Assembly (NCBI GenBank): GCA_903813345.2
Contig: CAIIXF020000001.1
Span: 37,481,366 to 37,545,365, forward strand
Direction: 5' to 3'
Source of the DNA: Owenia fusiformis
Taxonomy: Eukaryota; Annelida; Polychaeta; Sabellida; Oweniidae
DNA: 64,000 bases
Made by a program: the position numbers and the translations under genes. The notes beneath the pieces were generated by a model that saw only the letters and a list, made by a program, of their open reading frames with translations, was not told the origin of the DNA and did no database searches. This document shows, one piece after another, positions 22,895 through 35,500 of the stretch; positions within the stretch are counted from its first letter, which is position 1; the number at the start of each line of letters is the position of its first letter.

Positions 22895-25800
22895 GTAAGT
22901 AGTTCAATAAATCACACATTTTATGAATTACATCCACTATAGTCGTGTGAACCTTACACTCCCCCTCAAGAGTATGGCAATCCTGACTCAACATGAATAG
23001 TCAAATCCCCCAGAATGAAGTCGGAAATAAGGTTCACTTGTGGAAAATGTAATGGTATCGTCGATATAGTAAACTTTGCAAAATAGCTCTATGGTTATAT
23101 ACGATACATATCTGGAGATTTATTACAAAGAATAATCACATGCTCTTATATTTCAGGTATTGTATACAGTATAGGAACGTTAGGTATGGTGATGGGCTTT
23201 CTTCTTGGTGCTATTCTTACCGGAACATACGTTGACTTAAGTGGTGAGTACAGTGGTTGCTATTAATATTAAGTGAATATATTACTTGTCACGGACGGTA
23301 CCATATCAGCTCAAATAATTAATTAATTATTACAACTGACTCGATCAAGTACTACATATTAAAGTAACGTGTTCTTTCCTGGTTATTATAATCTGTTATT
23401 TTCCCTATTCGAAATTCAATTCAGTATGGGTTCTCTCATGGGATTTATACATTTTACCCACTTTTCCTGACTTACACGGCTTTTATATTATCTTACATTT
23501 CTTCGCCTATTACTTTTTACCTAACATCGGTTCTTCTTACTTTATGGAAGCAATGACTAAATTAGTGTCGCTATTGTAGATACCCATCTGGATCCCCAAG
23601 ACCCCCAGTGGCTTGGGGCCTGGTGGCTTGGCTCTATTTGTATAGCTGGAGGATGTCTCCTCTTCTCCATTCCAATGGGTCTCTTCCCCAGATCTCTACC
23701 AAAACCAGGTAAAAAGAAACACAAAGGCCATCAACGGCATTCCAAAGGGAGCAGGCTTGGAAGCGTGTATGGTAGTATAAGAGGGAAAGGAGGATTCATG
23801 CCCAAAGAGTACAGTAAGTATGCAGATTAAAACTAGTTGAAACATTACTTTATATCATTTTACATAGTATTTTCTTCGGTAAAATATTTCTAGGTCTTTT
23901 TATTCTTCACAAAATTTCATGCACGTGGCAATGCTTTATTCAACCACTTTTATGGATGTATATTCAATATAACAAGCTTCTCTTATATCATTTCTTTGCC
24001 GCCTTTCTGTTCTAACTGTACATAAAGGGGCTTGACAATTATTTTTTAGGTTTCCCAGTAGCCTTAAAGATGCTCTGCACAAACGTGGTATTCCAGACAA
24101 CTACAATTGGCCTCTGTGCCATGACCTACCTCGCTGGGGGAGTATTCACCTTTCTCCCCAAATATATCGAAACCCAATTCGGTCAGCTCTCATGGGTCGC
24201 TAATGTTATCACAGGTATCCTAAAATAACAATCTCTCGGTGATTTATTTTAGCTAACTCTGGTGGACGACACCCTACTAGTGGGTTATTCATAGTGATAT
24301 ATATATATATATAAATAGAAATAATAAATGTAATTTGTGTCTCATATAATTGCACCATCTTCTTTATTTACAGCCGGAATATCTGCAGGTGCAATGGCAT
24401 CTGGAACGTTCTTTGGAGGTTGGTTGGCTGCTAGATTACGGTTAACCCCACCTGGCTCCATAAAGCTTATTACTATTTCATGTGCACTTGGACTCGGTGT
24501 CCTTGTCTCATTGATGTTCGTCGGATGTCAACAAGTCGAAATAGCAGGTGTAACAAATCCAGATGATGGGTAATTGTCACACATTTTAGAATCATGTTTA
24601 AAATACGATAAAGTATGAAACAATACGAAATTAAAACGATTAAAGGGCTTAAAGGAACTATGTATTCCTATCGAAACCAAAGTTCTCATTTCATGATGTT
24701 CTCATTATTTGCATTATTTTTTGCATGCTTCAGGTTAATAACAATAGACACCCCATGCAACTTGGATTGTGGATGTGACCTAGGATTTTCACCTGTGTGT
24801 GGAAGTGATGGGGTCACATATTATTCCGCTTGTTACGCTGGATGCAATAATTTCTCCAACTACATAACGGATGAAATTGCTGTGAGTATCACTATCGTAT
24901 CACCATGTGTCACTATTTATATTTAACATGATCTCTTGAACTCATGGAGTCATCTTCATTTATAAACATTAATAACTAACCACGTTAGTACTACGTTTTA
25001 TGTTCGAGAGACGCATCTTTTTTTAGGTAAAATACAGTTTACGTTGCGATCATATAATACATTCTTATTAGTAATTCTAATTTATGTGGATGTTAAGATT
25101 AAATTGTAAGGACGTCTTGCAATGAGCGTTAAAATGCAGTTATATCCTACTTAAAGTTAGCGCCAGAGGTAGAAACTGGGCCCTTTAATCAACATGAAAG
25201 TTGACAATTTGGTTTTGTAACGAATTTTATCAATACTGGTAGGGTTATAACAATGCTTGCCTCTTTTTCATAAGTTGTCGGTATTCTCCAGAATTATACA
25301 AACTGTGGCTGTGTCGAGACTTCAATGACTGGTGTTCCTGGAGGAGGTAATGCCAAGACCGGATGGTGTGCTACTAATTGCATTACGCTGGTTCCATATG
25401 CTATACTATTTTTCTTCATGGTGTTTGGTGTTACAACTGGAATGGCTCCAATTCTCTCCATTACATTGAGGTAAATTCAAAGTTCTATGTAATGTAGCTT
25501 TTTTTTATTTAGAGACAGAAATGGATTGACAAAGTATGCACAAAATCACAAAATTTCTTTGCATTTGACATGTAGTCTTTAAGTTCTGATTCATCATTAA
25601 TTTTACCATCGTTATATAGGTGTGTTGAACCTGAGCTTAAACCGTTGGCATTGTCTATCAATAACATCTTAACAAGCGTTTTGGGTGAGTACTAGGTAGC
25701 CTATATATGATAGTATCATGGGTACTGGACCCACGTGCTGAAAGTGCATCCGAAACACCATGTTGAACCTTTAGAAGCCATGTAGCTGAGAGTCGAATCA

Positions 25801-26812
25801 GTCAACTATAATACAGGGTACAGGGCGGCCCAAAACAGAACCTTTAAATATTTCAACAAAGGCTCTGAGTTCTGCTTTCTTGGGTTCCTCTGTGCATGTG
25901 GAATTTCAAACAAATTGAGGAACACTTCTGGACATTTTTTACCATGGACCAAGAACATGTTTTTTGGGCAATAAAACATTGGCAATTTTGAAATTTTGCT
26001 AAATATTTTTCCAAAACCTACCTATACAATTTAAAGCAAATCTATTTATTACACTTTGATTTATAACAAAAAAATATTTTGACAAAAGTGGCGGCCATTT
26101 TAAATCTTCGGTACATATTTTGTCGAAATTCGTCTTGACATTGTTAACTAATTATAAGGTACTGTACTTGTACAATTTCAAGCACATTCTATTAACAATA
26201 AAGTGATGCCCATTTTGAATCTTTGCGACACATTTTACTGAAACATGGAGACAGTAAATTGTTAATTCTATAAATAAGTCACCTCTATACTGAGTGATGT
26301 CAAAATAATTGACACCTGCTTTTTCGGGAATATCTAAATGGCGGCCTTTTTAAAATGATGGATGATTACAAAGTTGCCATCAATATGTTGACAGACGGAC
26401 ATACAAGTTGATGGGTCACCGTGTGAATTAGAATACCCAGTATCGAAAATTTTATTTTGTGACAAATCTCCCTTTTTGTAACGAAATAAGGCAATTTTAA
26501 AAATTATTTCCAGCTTCCATTCCTGGTCCAATGTTGTATGGAATGATGATTGATTCAACTTGTAAATTCTGGGAAAGCACGTGTGAAGGAGGGCAATTTT
26601 GTCTTCTTTACGACTTCCGATTATTCCGACTTTTGCTCCATGGTGTGACTGTTGGAGTACTGGGGGTTGGTCTCATTTGTTTTGTAATCGCATGGCTGAA
26701 GTTACGGACTATGAAATTTACTGAAGAGGGAGAAATGATAACAGATGAACATGATCATGAAATAAATATGGTCAATAGAAGGCATTACACCGTCAGCACC
26801 AGTAGTCAATAA
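22057..26812 (+). CDS. Organic anion transporter polypeptide (OATP/SLCO family), gene span
   Basis: Nine exons join in phase to 736 residues plus a stop, the usual OATP length. OATPs are 12-helix plasma-membrane carriers for amphipathic organic anions such as steroid conjugates, bile-salt-like compounds and thyroid hormones. Visible hallmarks: an acidic/proline cytoplasmic N-terminus, TM1-TM2 with GIIISSYDIGHV, the family signature region DPQWLGAWWLG, and a Kazal-like extracellular loop with SPVCGSDGVTYYSAC between TM9 and TM10. Also present are SIPGPMLYGMMID before the last helices and a short cytoplasmic tail. The substrate cannot be predicted. The gene converges on the DUR3-like gene downstream. 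The start is uncertain: the ATG at 22057 is used, but a good acceptor lies 50 bp further in. Confidence 0.9.
23157..23243 (+). CDS. OATP exon 2
   Basis: Acceptor CTTATATTTCAG, donor GTGAGT, 87 bp, phase 1-1. It encodes a single helix, GIVYSIGTLGMVMGFLLGAI. Confidence 0.88.
23244..23579 (+). other. OATP intron
   Basis: An intron of 336 bp; nothing else recognised. Confidence 0.6.
23580..23813 (+). CDS. OATP exon 3: family signature
   Basis: Acceptor CGCTATTGTAG, donor GTAAGT, 234 bp, phase 1-1. It contains WLGAWWLGSICIAGG, the OATP signature in helix 6, followed by MGLFPRSLPKPGKKK, a basic cytoplasmic loop. Confidence 0.92.
24050..24214 (+). CDS. OATP exon 4
   Basis: Acceptor CAATTATTTTTTAG, donor GTATCC, 165 bp, phase 1-1. 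It encodes ALKMLCTNVVFQTTTIGLC and YLAGGVFTFLPKYIETQFG. Confidence 0.9.
24297..24316. repeat. (TA)n microsatellite
   Basis: A short alternating AT run in the OATP intron between exons 4 and 5. Confidence 0.8.
24374..24569 (+). CDS. OATP exon 5
   Basis: Acceptor CTTCTTTATTTACAG, donor GTAATT, 196 bp. It encodes AGISAGAMASGTFFGGWLAA and a following helix, SCALGLGVLVSLMFVGC, which enters the large extracellular loop. Confidence 0.9.
24734..24881 (+). CDS. OATP exon 6: Kazal-like extracellular loop
   Basis: Acceptor TTTTTTGCATGCTTCAG, donor GTGAGT, 148 bp. CNLDCGCD and PVCGSDGVTYYSACYAGC form the conserved cysteine-rich loop of OATPs, which resembles a Kazal fold but is not an inhibitor in this family. 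Confidence 0.92.
24882..25291 (+). other. OATP intron
   Basis: An intron of 410 bp; nothing else recognised. Confidence 0.6.
25292..25470 (+). CDS. OATP exon 7
   Basis: Acceptor GTCGGTATTCTCCAG, donor GTAAAT, 179 bp. It encodes the remaining loop cysteines (NYTNCGCVE, GWCATNC) and a helix, YAILFFFMVFGVTTGMAPIL. Confidence 0.9.
25620..25684 (+). CDS. OATP exon 8
   Basis: Acceptor CGTTATATAG, donor GTGAGT, 65 bp. It encodes CVEPELKPLALSINNILTSV, matching the R-x-V-x-x-E-x-(R/K)-(S/P)-x-A-L segment of OATPs. Confidence 0.88.
25685..26513 (+). other. OATP intron 8
   Basis: An intron of 829 bp. ACAGGGTACAGGGCGGCCC near 25814 and short internal repeats of GGCGGCCATTTT / GGCGGCCTTTTT suggest an old degraded element, but no boundaries could be fixed. 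Confidence 0.45.
26514..26812 (+). CDS. OATP exon 9 (terminal)
   Basis: Acceptor AAAATTATTTCCAG. It encodes ASIPGPMLYGMMIDSTC, an extracellular cysteine-containing loop, the last helix GVTVGVLGVGLICFVIAW and an acidic cytoplasmic tail ending TVSTSSQ-stop. The STSSQ end could serve as a weak PDZ-binding-like tail, which is speculative. Confidence 0.92.
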
Positions 26813-26940
26813 AGGATTGGATCTTCTCTACAGACAGTAATATTCCAAAGCATACGCCAGGTGTGGTGATTCTTGATACACTGATCTTACACTACGAATT
26901 GAAACATGATAAACATCATAATTCTAAAAAACTGTAGATG

Positions 26941-27111
26941 TTAGTCCCCTCCAAAAGTTTCGCCGGTGGCCAGACTTCCCATGAATAACAGGTCAAACTG
27001 ATTAGAAAATTCAAAGTTTGATGATTCTTTAAACATTTACGAACTTCACCTATCAGCAAAGACATGGCCAAACGGGGAAAATGGTGCAAAATCTTTGGAG
27101 GGGAGTGCAAA
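26941..27111. repeat. Short inverted-repeat element, TYCCCCTCC ends
   Basis: The left end reads TTAGTCCCCTCCAAAAGTTT and the right end ATCTTTGGAGGGGAGTG. It is a small relative of the 0.9-kb foldback at 32513-33390. Confidence 0.6.
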
Positions 27112-27439
27112 TTGCGCATAGTGTATGTCAAGGTGAACGTAAAACCAACAGTTGAGATAAAAAAAAATCATTTATCATAAATCATTGCATGTAAGGCCTA
27201 TGCGAACTTAGTTCAGTATATGCTTGAAAAATGTAAATCGTAGTTTTAGTTTTTTAGTTTTTTACATAAGATATATTGAAGTGAAAGAGATCTCAGCGAA
27301 ACCTGTAAACTGAAACATTCCTGTGTACACAACATCTTCAAAGTGGAACACTATTATAGTACATGCGGAACATGTCTTTACAGGTTTTGCTGTATTTAAA
27401 TTATATGATAGGCCTAGTTCATAAGCTTGGTCACATTTG

Positions 27440-27694
27440 AGAGATTTCGCAACTCATGTTTATTATCATATTCCCGTATAACGTAAAGCGTTTAATTACG
27501 TCACCATTTATTGCGCAACTTTATACGTGTGGCATTCTTACGTATAGACGTATATGACGATTTGTAAGAACATCTTACTCATGAACGTAGGCTATAGAGA
27601 CAAGCGCAATAAAATGTTGACGTAATCAAACGCTTCATAAGTTATACGTCATACGGGAATAATAAACATGCTATAAGTGAGTTGCGAAATCTCA
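27440..27694. repeat. 255-bp MITE with GAGATTTCGCAACTCA termini
   Basis: The left arm GAGATTTCGCAACTCATG is the inverse of the right end TGAGTTGCGAAATCTC. The match continues through TGTTTATTAT, ATTCCCGTA and GCGTTTAATTACGTCA. A partial copy lies at 60505-60561. Confidence 0.8.
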
Positions 27695-28685
27695 ATAATG
27701 TTAGTAAAGTCCCCGATATATAATTCTAACATAGATAAATTATTTATACCATAAAAAGATGAAATAAACGTCTACAAGGGAGTAAATATATTGTATCTGC
27801 ATAAAATTAACATGTTAATCAGTTGCATTTATAATTGTTTTGCAGCAGTAAATAAGTAAACGATGACAATTGAATTGTAATACATTTATTTGTACATATG
27901 CACATGTAAAACAAGAACTTTGTGCAGCCAGTGCATTGGTAAAATATGTTGTAAACTATGTTATGAAAAAATACACAGAACAAGTGTGCCAATAATTGCT
28001 CAAATAACTGCCATAAAAATAATTGATTTACCGAAAATGAATTAAATTATAACTTTTAATAAATATTTACATTTAGTTATATTTTGTGATCCAGAATTGT
28101 GTAAAGTCGTAAAGTGATGATGAGATAAATGAATTGCAGTAAGCACCATTGTCTTTTATACCAGCCTGTTTATACATGTACGTCTCAATCAGAGCACGTG
28201 CTTGCGCCAAATATATGCCTTGTAATGTTTTAACGTGAGGAATTTCGAAATGTTTTGTTACACCTTAATGGAAAAAAGAATTATGCTTCAACAGATGCTA
28301 ACGACAAATACTTTTCCTCTAAAGGTGCATCAAACAATTATATTTCAGTAAAAACCTGTATACCTGTTAGCAGTTATGCTAGACGTGAAATAGAGTTTAA
28401 ACGATTTTTGATCCAATTCTGGTTCGTCAAGTGTTGAAATAATTTCATTATAAAAAAGTTCTTTCACATTTAATTAAATAGCAAAAATATCATCTCATAA
28501 TCGTGATAAGTTATAATACACTGATTAACACACAATTATATGATACTAAATGCTGGCTATCTTCTTATTTATATAAATCTGGCAATTTGAGCAAAATTCT
28601 ATCGTGCAATGTTCAGCATATTATTTTATAGCTATAAATCTGGCCGCGGTGAGAGCACAACTGAATGTTTTTGAGGAATCTCCTG

Positions 28686-28691
28686 TTTAAT
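28686..28691 (-). terminator. Possible polyadenylation signal of the DUR3-like gene
   Basis: ATTAAA on the minus strand about 250 bp downstream of the stop at 28940. Weak evidence, based on position alone. Confidence 0.25.
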
Positions 28692-28939
28692 AAGGAAGCT
28701 TCAAAGCATTACGTCAAAATATCGAAATCGACACTTCCAGCCCACAATCATGCGAAGGTGACGGCCGCAACCTTTGTTCGATACTAACCAGTGATATCTG
28801 CCAGATGTCAAAATGGCCAGCATGCCTGAATTTGAAGAATTCTTTTTCATTTTAAAAAATTGTTTTGTGTGAAAAAGAAGTAGTAACACTGTTTTCTTAT
28901 ACACGTATAGAATGAGCAAGATTTTAACACATCGAAAAG

Positions 28940-29527
28940 TTAAAATATGGGATCTCTTGGATTGCTTATCGAGGAGTATGATGAACTCAGTGAGAGACGC
29001 GTATCATTAACAGAAAACATGGTTTCGTTGAGTGTACTTTCGACGGGATTATCCAAACCACGTGCGAGTTCACCAAAGGATGGAGCAAACCGTCTGGAAC
29101 AACTATGTGTATCATTTATAGGCGAGAGATCTAATGTGTCAGCAATGGTGAGAAATTCTGGCAAATGATCAGATCTGGCAAATGATAAGGGGTCATCAGT
29201 AGTCGGATCGCCTTGTGAGGAAGTGCCGAATACATTATCTGTGTTACGGTCATTAGTATGACTAGGAAATCGTTTGTCCTTTTTCATTTCGTCTATATCT
29301 TTAAAACAAAGAACACATATATTGGGCGATTCTTTTCTTTCTTTCTTTTTTCCTCTATGAACTGGAGGTTTGGCTGGCTCGTTTAGATTTCCGCCAAGGA
29401 TATTAACATCATTTAAAGCCATGGTTTTCCTCCTGACGGCAGTCCAAATTGATATAGCTTCGTCAACAAGGGGTAAGATAATGATAACAACACCTGCCAA
29501 ATAACCACATATCTTCGAGATATTAAT
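28940..29527 (-). CDS. DUR3: DUR3-like exon 12 (terminal)
   Basis: Acceptor TTCTCATCTTTCAG, 195 residues plus a stop. It encodes the last helix ICGYLAGVVIIILPLVDEA, then a long hydrophilic tail with KKKERKES, a CVLC pair and many Ser/Thr, ending SSISNPRDPIF-stop. The tail is unusually long for SSF carriers and is likely regulatory. Confidence 0.88.
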   Translation of the reverse strand: MNISKICGYLAGVVIIILPLVDEAISIWTAVRRKTMALNDVNILGGNLNEPAKPPVHRGKKKERKESPNICVLCFKDIDEMKKDKRFPSHTNDRNTDNVFGTSSQGDPTTDDPLSFARSDHLPEFLTIADTLDLSPINDTHSCSRRFAPSFGELARGLDNPVESTLNETMFSVNDTRLSLSSSYSSISNPRDPIF

Positions 29528-32500
29528 CTGAAAGATGAGAAGTTTATCATTTATATACAAACAGTATAATATTTTGAACATTTATTGCAGTCCATGTTTA
29601 TCAAAAAGGTTATCAATTGATTTATGTTCATTCAATGAGGTACAGGTTTACATAGTTACTCGAGTCGACCCTAATGTCAGAAGGGGGGGGGGGGGGTCAA
29701 GAGTTTTTTGCGTCTCTGTTATTTTTTTAACCTTAAGCCACAGATATAAGACACTTTTTGGCATAAAAGCCAACGTGATTGGGGGTAGAAATATATATCT
29801 TGAAATATACCCTGTATATGCTAAAGACAAAAACATGCTGACTATTCCATTTCACGTTACATTGATTTCAACGGGATTTCTTTGAAAGTGTCTAACTTCA
29901 GTTCTAGAAACGCGTTTACCATGATTTTAGTTTTATTCGAAATATAATTGATTGTTCTTTAAGACAGCGAATTCGAAGCATTTTTGGCACACAAAATATT
30001 GTATAAGAAAAGACAGACAAGTTATGAGAAATCGCAGGGGAGGGGGGGCAAATGACTCCATCCCTGCGACTTAGTGTTATAAAAAAGTTTGCAGACATTA
30101 GGGTTAACTCTGCTACAAATGTCAACACAAACAAATGAGATTCACGAACTAAATGTTCTCACACATACGTACGTTAACGTAGGCCTAATTTTTTATTTTG
30201 AGACAAGACACGATACCCATACTGATGAGTATGTGAAGTGTTTTAGACTCTGGTTGACCATTCTTAATCAGAAACCTCTGATGATTTGTCAATCCCATTA
30301 CAAAAGTATTTCCCGCATCACCATCAAATTATTTTCAAACTCTTTGTATTATAAAAAGTAATCGCCAAATAAAAATATGGACGTTTTTATAAATCACAAT
30401 TTTCTTAACTAAATGTTATTTAAGGCAAAATAAATTAAAATACACACTGTTGCATATTTTTGAAAATAATGAGAATGACACTGACACCCTTTATATACAA
30501 ATCTTACGTTCTATATTATAGTGTATCTATTACATGGAAGGAGTGTTGTTAAGTACCTACCCAAATTATGAATTCACTGAGATTCATCACACCCGATGAC
30601 ATTGCACTTAAAGGCCATATCACTAGCAGACAAACAGTTAAAAAAGTCGCACCAAATATTGCAATCAGTTTGGCCGATTTGAACACCTTCTTAATTTCTG
30701 ATAAGGATGGGCGTCTGTCCAACAGATGCGCTCCCGAAATACCAAGTTCTCTGTTAATCATATAAGGAATAAGATTCAAGACAAACATACAAAAACATGT
30801 TATTAAAGTTTTTACATTAACTGTAAAACAATTGACTTAAGTTTTATTGTTTGTCCTAACTAAACGTCAATCGTCAGATTCATTATGGCTGTAAAGAGTC
30901 GTTTATGTACATGTACCTTTAGCTTGGTAAAAACTAGATTATTTTATGATGTGTTTGAAGTACACCCCCACTATAAGTTTCCAACCTTAACTCCGCCATT
31001 AAATTACGTTTTAAAGGCCATTTATGTTTGAAATTTAATTAACATAATATGGAAATAAAAAACTACTTTTAGGACTGGAAATACAAAATGAAAATGGCAT
31101 TGTGAAATCTGATTTACCCCGAGCGCATCATTTCCCCTTGGTGGTATAGGAAATCAGGACTAACTTCAGTTTTTCAGAAACAATAAATTACAATCAAGAG
31201 CTACACCAGAAGACGTTCATGGCCTCACTCGACAGCGCTAAATCTTTCGACAAGGTATGTTACGCAGTGTTGTTCATTAAGCTATACGGATACGCTATAA
31301 TGGAATAAGGGGAGCGCTATCAATAATATTCAAGGGCAACATGTCAAACTTGTTCCCAATCGTTCAATCTGTCCGGCAGGGAGGGGTCCTTTCCGGATGG
31401 CTGTACAACATATTCATTGATGGTCTCCTGTATTAGCTTGAAACTTCAAACTTTGGGTCAGTCGTGTGCGGAGTTACCTGTACTGTACCTACCTATGCAG
31501 ACGACATCTGTCTCTTTGCAAATTCAAAAGAAAATCAGGAATCACTCATAGACATCGCAATAAGATACTCCCGGAAATGGAGATTCTTATAAACATGTCA
31601 AAATCCACTGTCATTACCTTTGGTGAAACAAAGGGAACTAATAATACCATGACTTACAAACATATTGTTTTAATAAAAACCACTGTATCTATGCCCAGAA
31701 AGTACTAATGTTGAAAGATGACCGCCTAAAATCACTTGCCATACTGCACGTGGTGTTTTCAAACGTAACGATCGAGACTTGTATTTATCACTGACATAGT
31801 TCAATGGGGGAGTTAGAGTTACTAAACGTGGAATATAGCCTTTCCAAAGTATGTGTCTTCTTTTATTTTATTTTTACATCACCGTAATAATTGAAGATCA
31901 AGATAAGTAAAAGAAAATACCGTCTTTGGCAAGGTTAAACGTGGAGCGGAGTGTATATTTTCTGATCAATTTCAGATCAATTGGTTGAGGATATTAAACC
32001 CTTGTTAAAGATCATACTCATAAAAATTGTATTACTAGGAGTCGAAAAATTATATTATTGTGTATACGTAAATTGTTAATATAATGTAAAACATCGAGTG
32101 GAAATAACTAAAATTGAATACGAATAGTACTCGATTTAGAAGCTTTATCTAAAAATAAATCCATGACCCATTTTCAATATTCATCTCTCAACAAAATGTT
32201 TGCATCTAGCTATTTACTTCAGGTTTATTTAAGCAACGAAAAAGTTTTGACTATTTTAATTCGAGAATAGAATGACTTACCTAGCGTACATTTCAGGCCA
32301 GGGAGATAAAGGATTGTCAATGTCTCTAGTGTTTTCCCATATCTCTGTAGTGTCAATTACAGAATGATTGAGCAAACTGCATATCCAGGTTATAAGTCCT
32401 CCTGATGCGATAGCGGAAAGATTGCCCCATAACATGCTACTTTCTGAACCTATTGAAACAAAATAGATTAAAAGACATAAACTTATCTATTGATACTGAC

Positions 32501-35500
32501 TTACGATTAGTATACACTCCCCTCCATAAGTTTGGCAACCTTTTTTCCCCCATTGAACTACGTGTTAAAGCCTCTTTACCTTTGAATTTTTATTTACTTA
32601 ACCAGCGATGAAAATACTTATACTATTGATGAAAACGTAATTTGACTTTAATTCCGATAGCTCCAAATTTTCTCAATTTTTTTCCTCAATTACAATAGGT
32701 CTAAAATTGATGATAAATTTGATGATTTTTTGAAAATCGACATTCCCATGTTAACCAATGGGAAATGGTAGGTTTGCCGCAAGTCATATGACAGAATATC
32801 CATCCATCCGAGTCCTTGCAAAAAATACGAGTTAGGCAGGCAATTGAATTTGCTAACTTTATTTAACAAAAAATTGATATGTTTCTTCAGGTTCAACAAA
32901 GTTATAGGGCTTTAAAGTCAAAATTGTTTTTCAAAAAACCTCTCCCATTGAAATAACACAGGAGGCGAAAAATTATTGTCAAAAATGACTTTGAAGCGCT
33001 GTAACTTTAATATTCATCAAATAAACTAAACTCTTAGTGTTCAAAAAAGTTAGACAAGTCAATTTTCTATATAAAAATATTTTTTGCTGAATCTTTTACT
33101 GAAAATATATCCTGATTTCTGATTTGCCCTGAACCCTTCATTTCCCATTGGATTACATGGGAATGACGACTTTCAAAAATTCATCAAATTTATCATCAAT
33201 TTTCGACCTATTGTAATTGAGGAAAAAATTGAGAAAATTTGGACGTATTGGAAATAAAGTTAAGTTAAGTTTCCATCAATATTATAAGTTATTTCATCGC
33301 CGGTTAAGTAAATAAAAATTCAAACGTAAAGAGGCTTTAACACGTAGTTCAATGGGGAAAAAGGTTGCCAAACTTATGGAGGGGAGTGTACATCATGTCA
33401 CAAGGGTTATACCTGGGGGGGGGGGGTATATTTGGGTTATCAAAAGGAATGATATGATATCTTGATATATAACTATCCCGAAGGATAAACCCGATATACA
33501 ATCCCGACTAGTGGATGACCTTTTTATTATACCATGATAATTTATAAACAAGTGACAAAATTACAAGAGACGAAACGCAATGCATCACCTTGCCTTTTAC
33601 GCCAAAAAGTTTCTAATACCCTTGGCTCAAGCTTAGAAATAACGTAGAAACAAAACGTAGATCGAGTCAGACACGAAACGCTCTAAATCAAAAAATACAT
33701 TTTCCAAACAAAGGTGAAAATAGAGAGTAAGTAGTGTCATGTCTTGTAATTCTATCATCAAGCTCTGACAACAAAGTCGAAGTTAACAGACGTCTGAGCA
33801 ATAAGCTTAATGTGTTTGGTTCCGGCCCTGTAAGAAAAACTGCGTACCGTGTTGCAATTTAATGTGTTCAGTATTGTTGAATGTCTTGATTTTAATGTGT
33901 TGATGTTAAAAGACATATTTCCAAATGTCACATTTTTGTGGATTAGAAACAAATTCTGGTTTTGTATCCGATACAAAATCAGATATTGATTGTGAACTAA
34001 TATAATTTAATAAAAAGGTCATGAATATATATGAGACAAAGCGCTTATTTACTGGTCGGGATTGAATATGGTTATCCTATGCAAAGAAGAGTTTTAGGGA
34101 GATAAGATCCAGTATCCTGAATTTGAGGTGTCCATATCCAGAAACTCCCTATCTCCCGCCATATCTCCCGCTCCAGCGCATATATATCCGCTTTAAATAG
34201 TTGAAAAAATGAAAACTAGAAAAAATTGTAAAAACTGTGAAAAACATTAGATTTTTTAGAAACTCCACTGGGTATAGGATAAAGCAGTTATGTATGGTCC
34301 GTTTGAATATGGGATTTATCCCTCGTGAGATATACACATCTACATTCGGTCCCTACGATCCCTCAGGTAGATATGCATATATTCCTCTGGATAAACCCCA
34401 TATCCAAAACTCCCAGTACACAACCCTTATTTATTCCTCGTATCAATATGATATTCCCTCTGCCCCCCGTGCCCTCATATTGCCACTCGAAATAAATTAA
34501 TATTAAATCTCTCCTAGTAAATAATCTCCAACGTATACGGGGTACAGGATTTGGCAAAAAATTCAATGTCATTTTATCAAAGTGCTATATACACCAAATA
34601 TCACAGTGATCAGGGTATAAATCATTATGCAGAGAACTATGACAAAGAATTGGAAAATGAACTCGCGTCCTTTTACTCGAAGCTGGGTTGAAATCTTTTT
34701 AATGGCAACTTTGAATATTGTTCAGTCGCACTCAGAACAAACCTGTATTTTCGAAAAAATAATTTGGACCGAGCCCTCCTTTGTGTGAAGCTGCGACTGA
34801 GAGCCAGACAGTAAGGCCAATAGTAACGCCTCCCATCGTGCCTGCGACCATTGCCTTCCCCGTTAGTCGAGCCCAAAACATACACAGTGATACAGGGACC
34901 ACTGCTGGACCAATCAATATCCCCATGAAGAGGTAAACCCAACTAAGGCTCACCTGCAATATAATGAATGCTCACAAGATGTTCGTCTACTACAGCTATT
35001 TTGGTTGTACGGGGTGTGCAGCTAAATTCTTTATAAGGCTCTTCCTGAGAAATTATTACCGCTCATTTCATCTTTGTTTTCACTGTGATGGGTTATCCTG
35101 TTTTGTCCGTTGTTAATTTTTAATTTTACATCCGAATCGGATGATCTTTCAAATTCAAGAGTAGTATTTTGAGGATGGAGCATTATTTTCTGAAGATTCA
35201 AAGCAATACAAACTATTCCAGAATTATTCTACCTTTAATGCACTTAGTCCATACGTTATCGGCAGAATCGCTACACAACACCAAACAATGCACCAGTTCT
35301 TCAAACTCGCAAGATAGGCGTAATAAGCCCGGAAATCCCCATGAACAGAACATCTGAACCCAGGTTTAACAGCTCTTCTGCATTCCATTCTCAATCTTTT
35401 AAAAAGATAGAAAAAAATCAAACAGCTTTGTTACAAAACATTAAGAATCTCTTTGGCTAATATATATATTATATATATAGAATATCACATCATTTTGAGT

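Larger units (their letters stand above)
26813..28939. other. Intergenic between convergent OATP and DUR3-like genes
   Basis: This holds the 3' UTRs of both genes plus two inverted-repeat elements (26941-27111 and 27440-27694). No other gene recognised. Confidence 0.55.

Noticed and set aside
22948-23040. ACACTCCCCCTC motif in OATP intron 1 as another foldback copy
   Set aside because: The right-hand partner could not be matched, so the similarity may be chance.
29535-29885. 116-codon plus-strand frame upstream of the last DUR3-like exon
   Set aside because: It lies in an intron on the opposite strand, contains a long G run and shows no family features.
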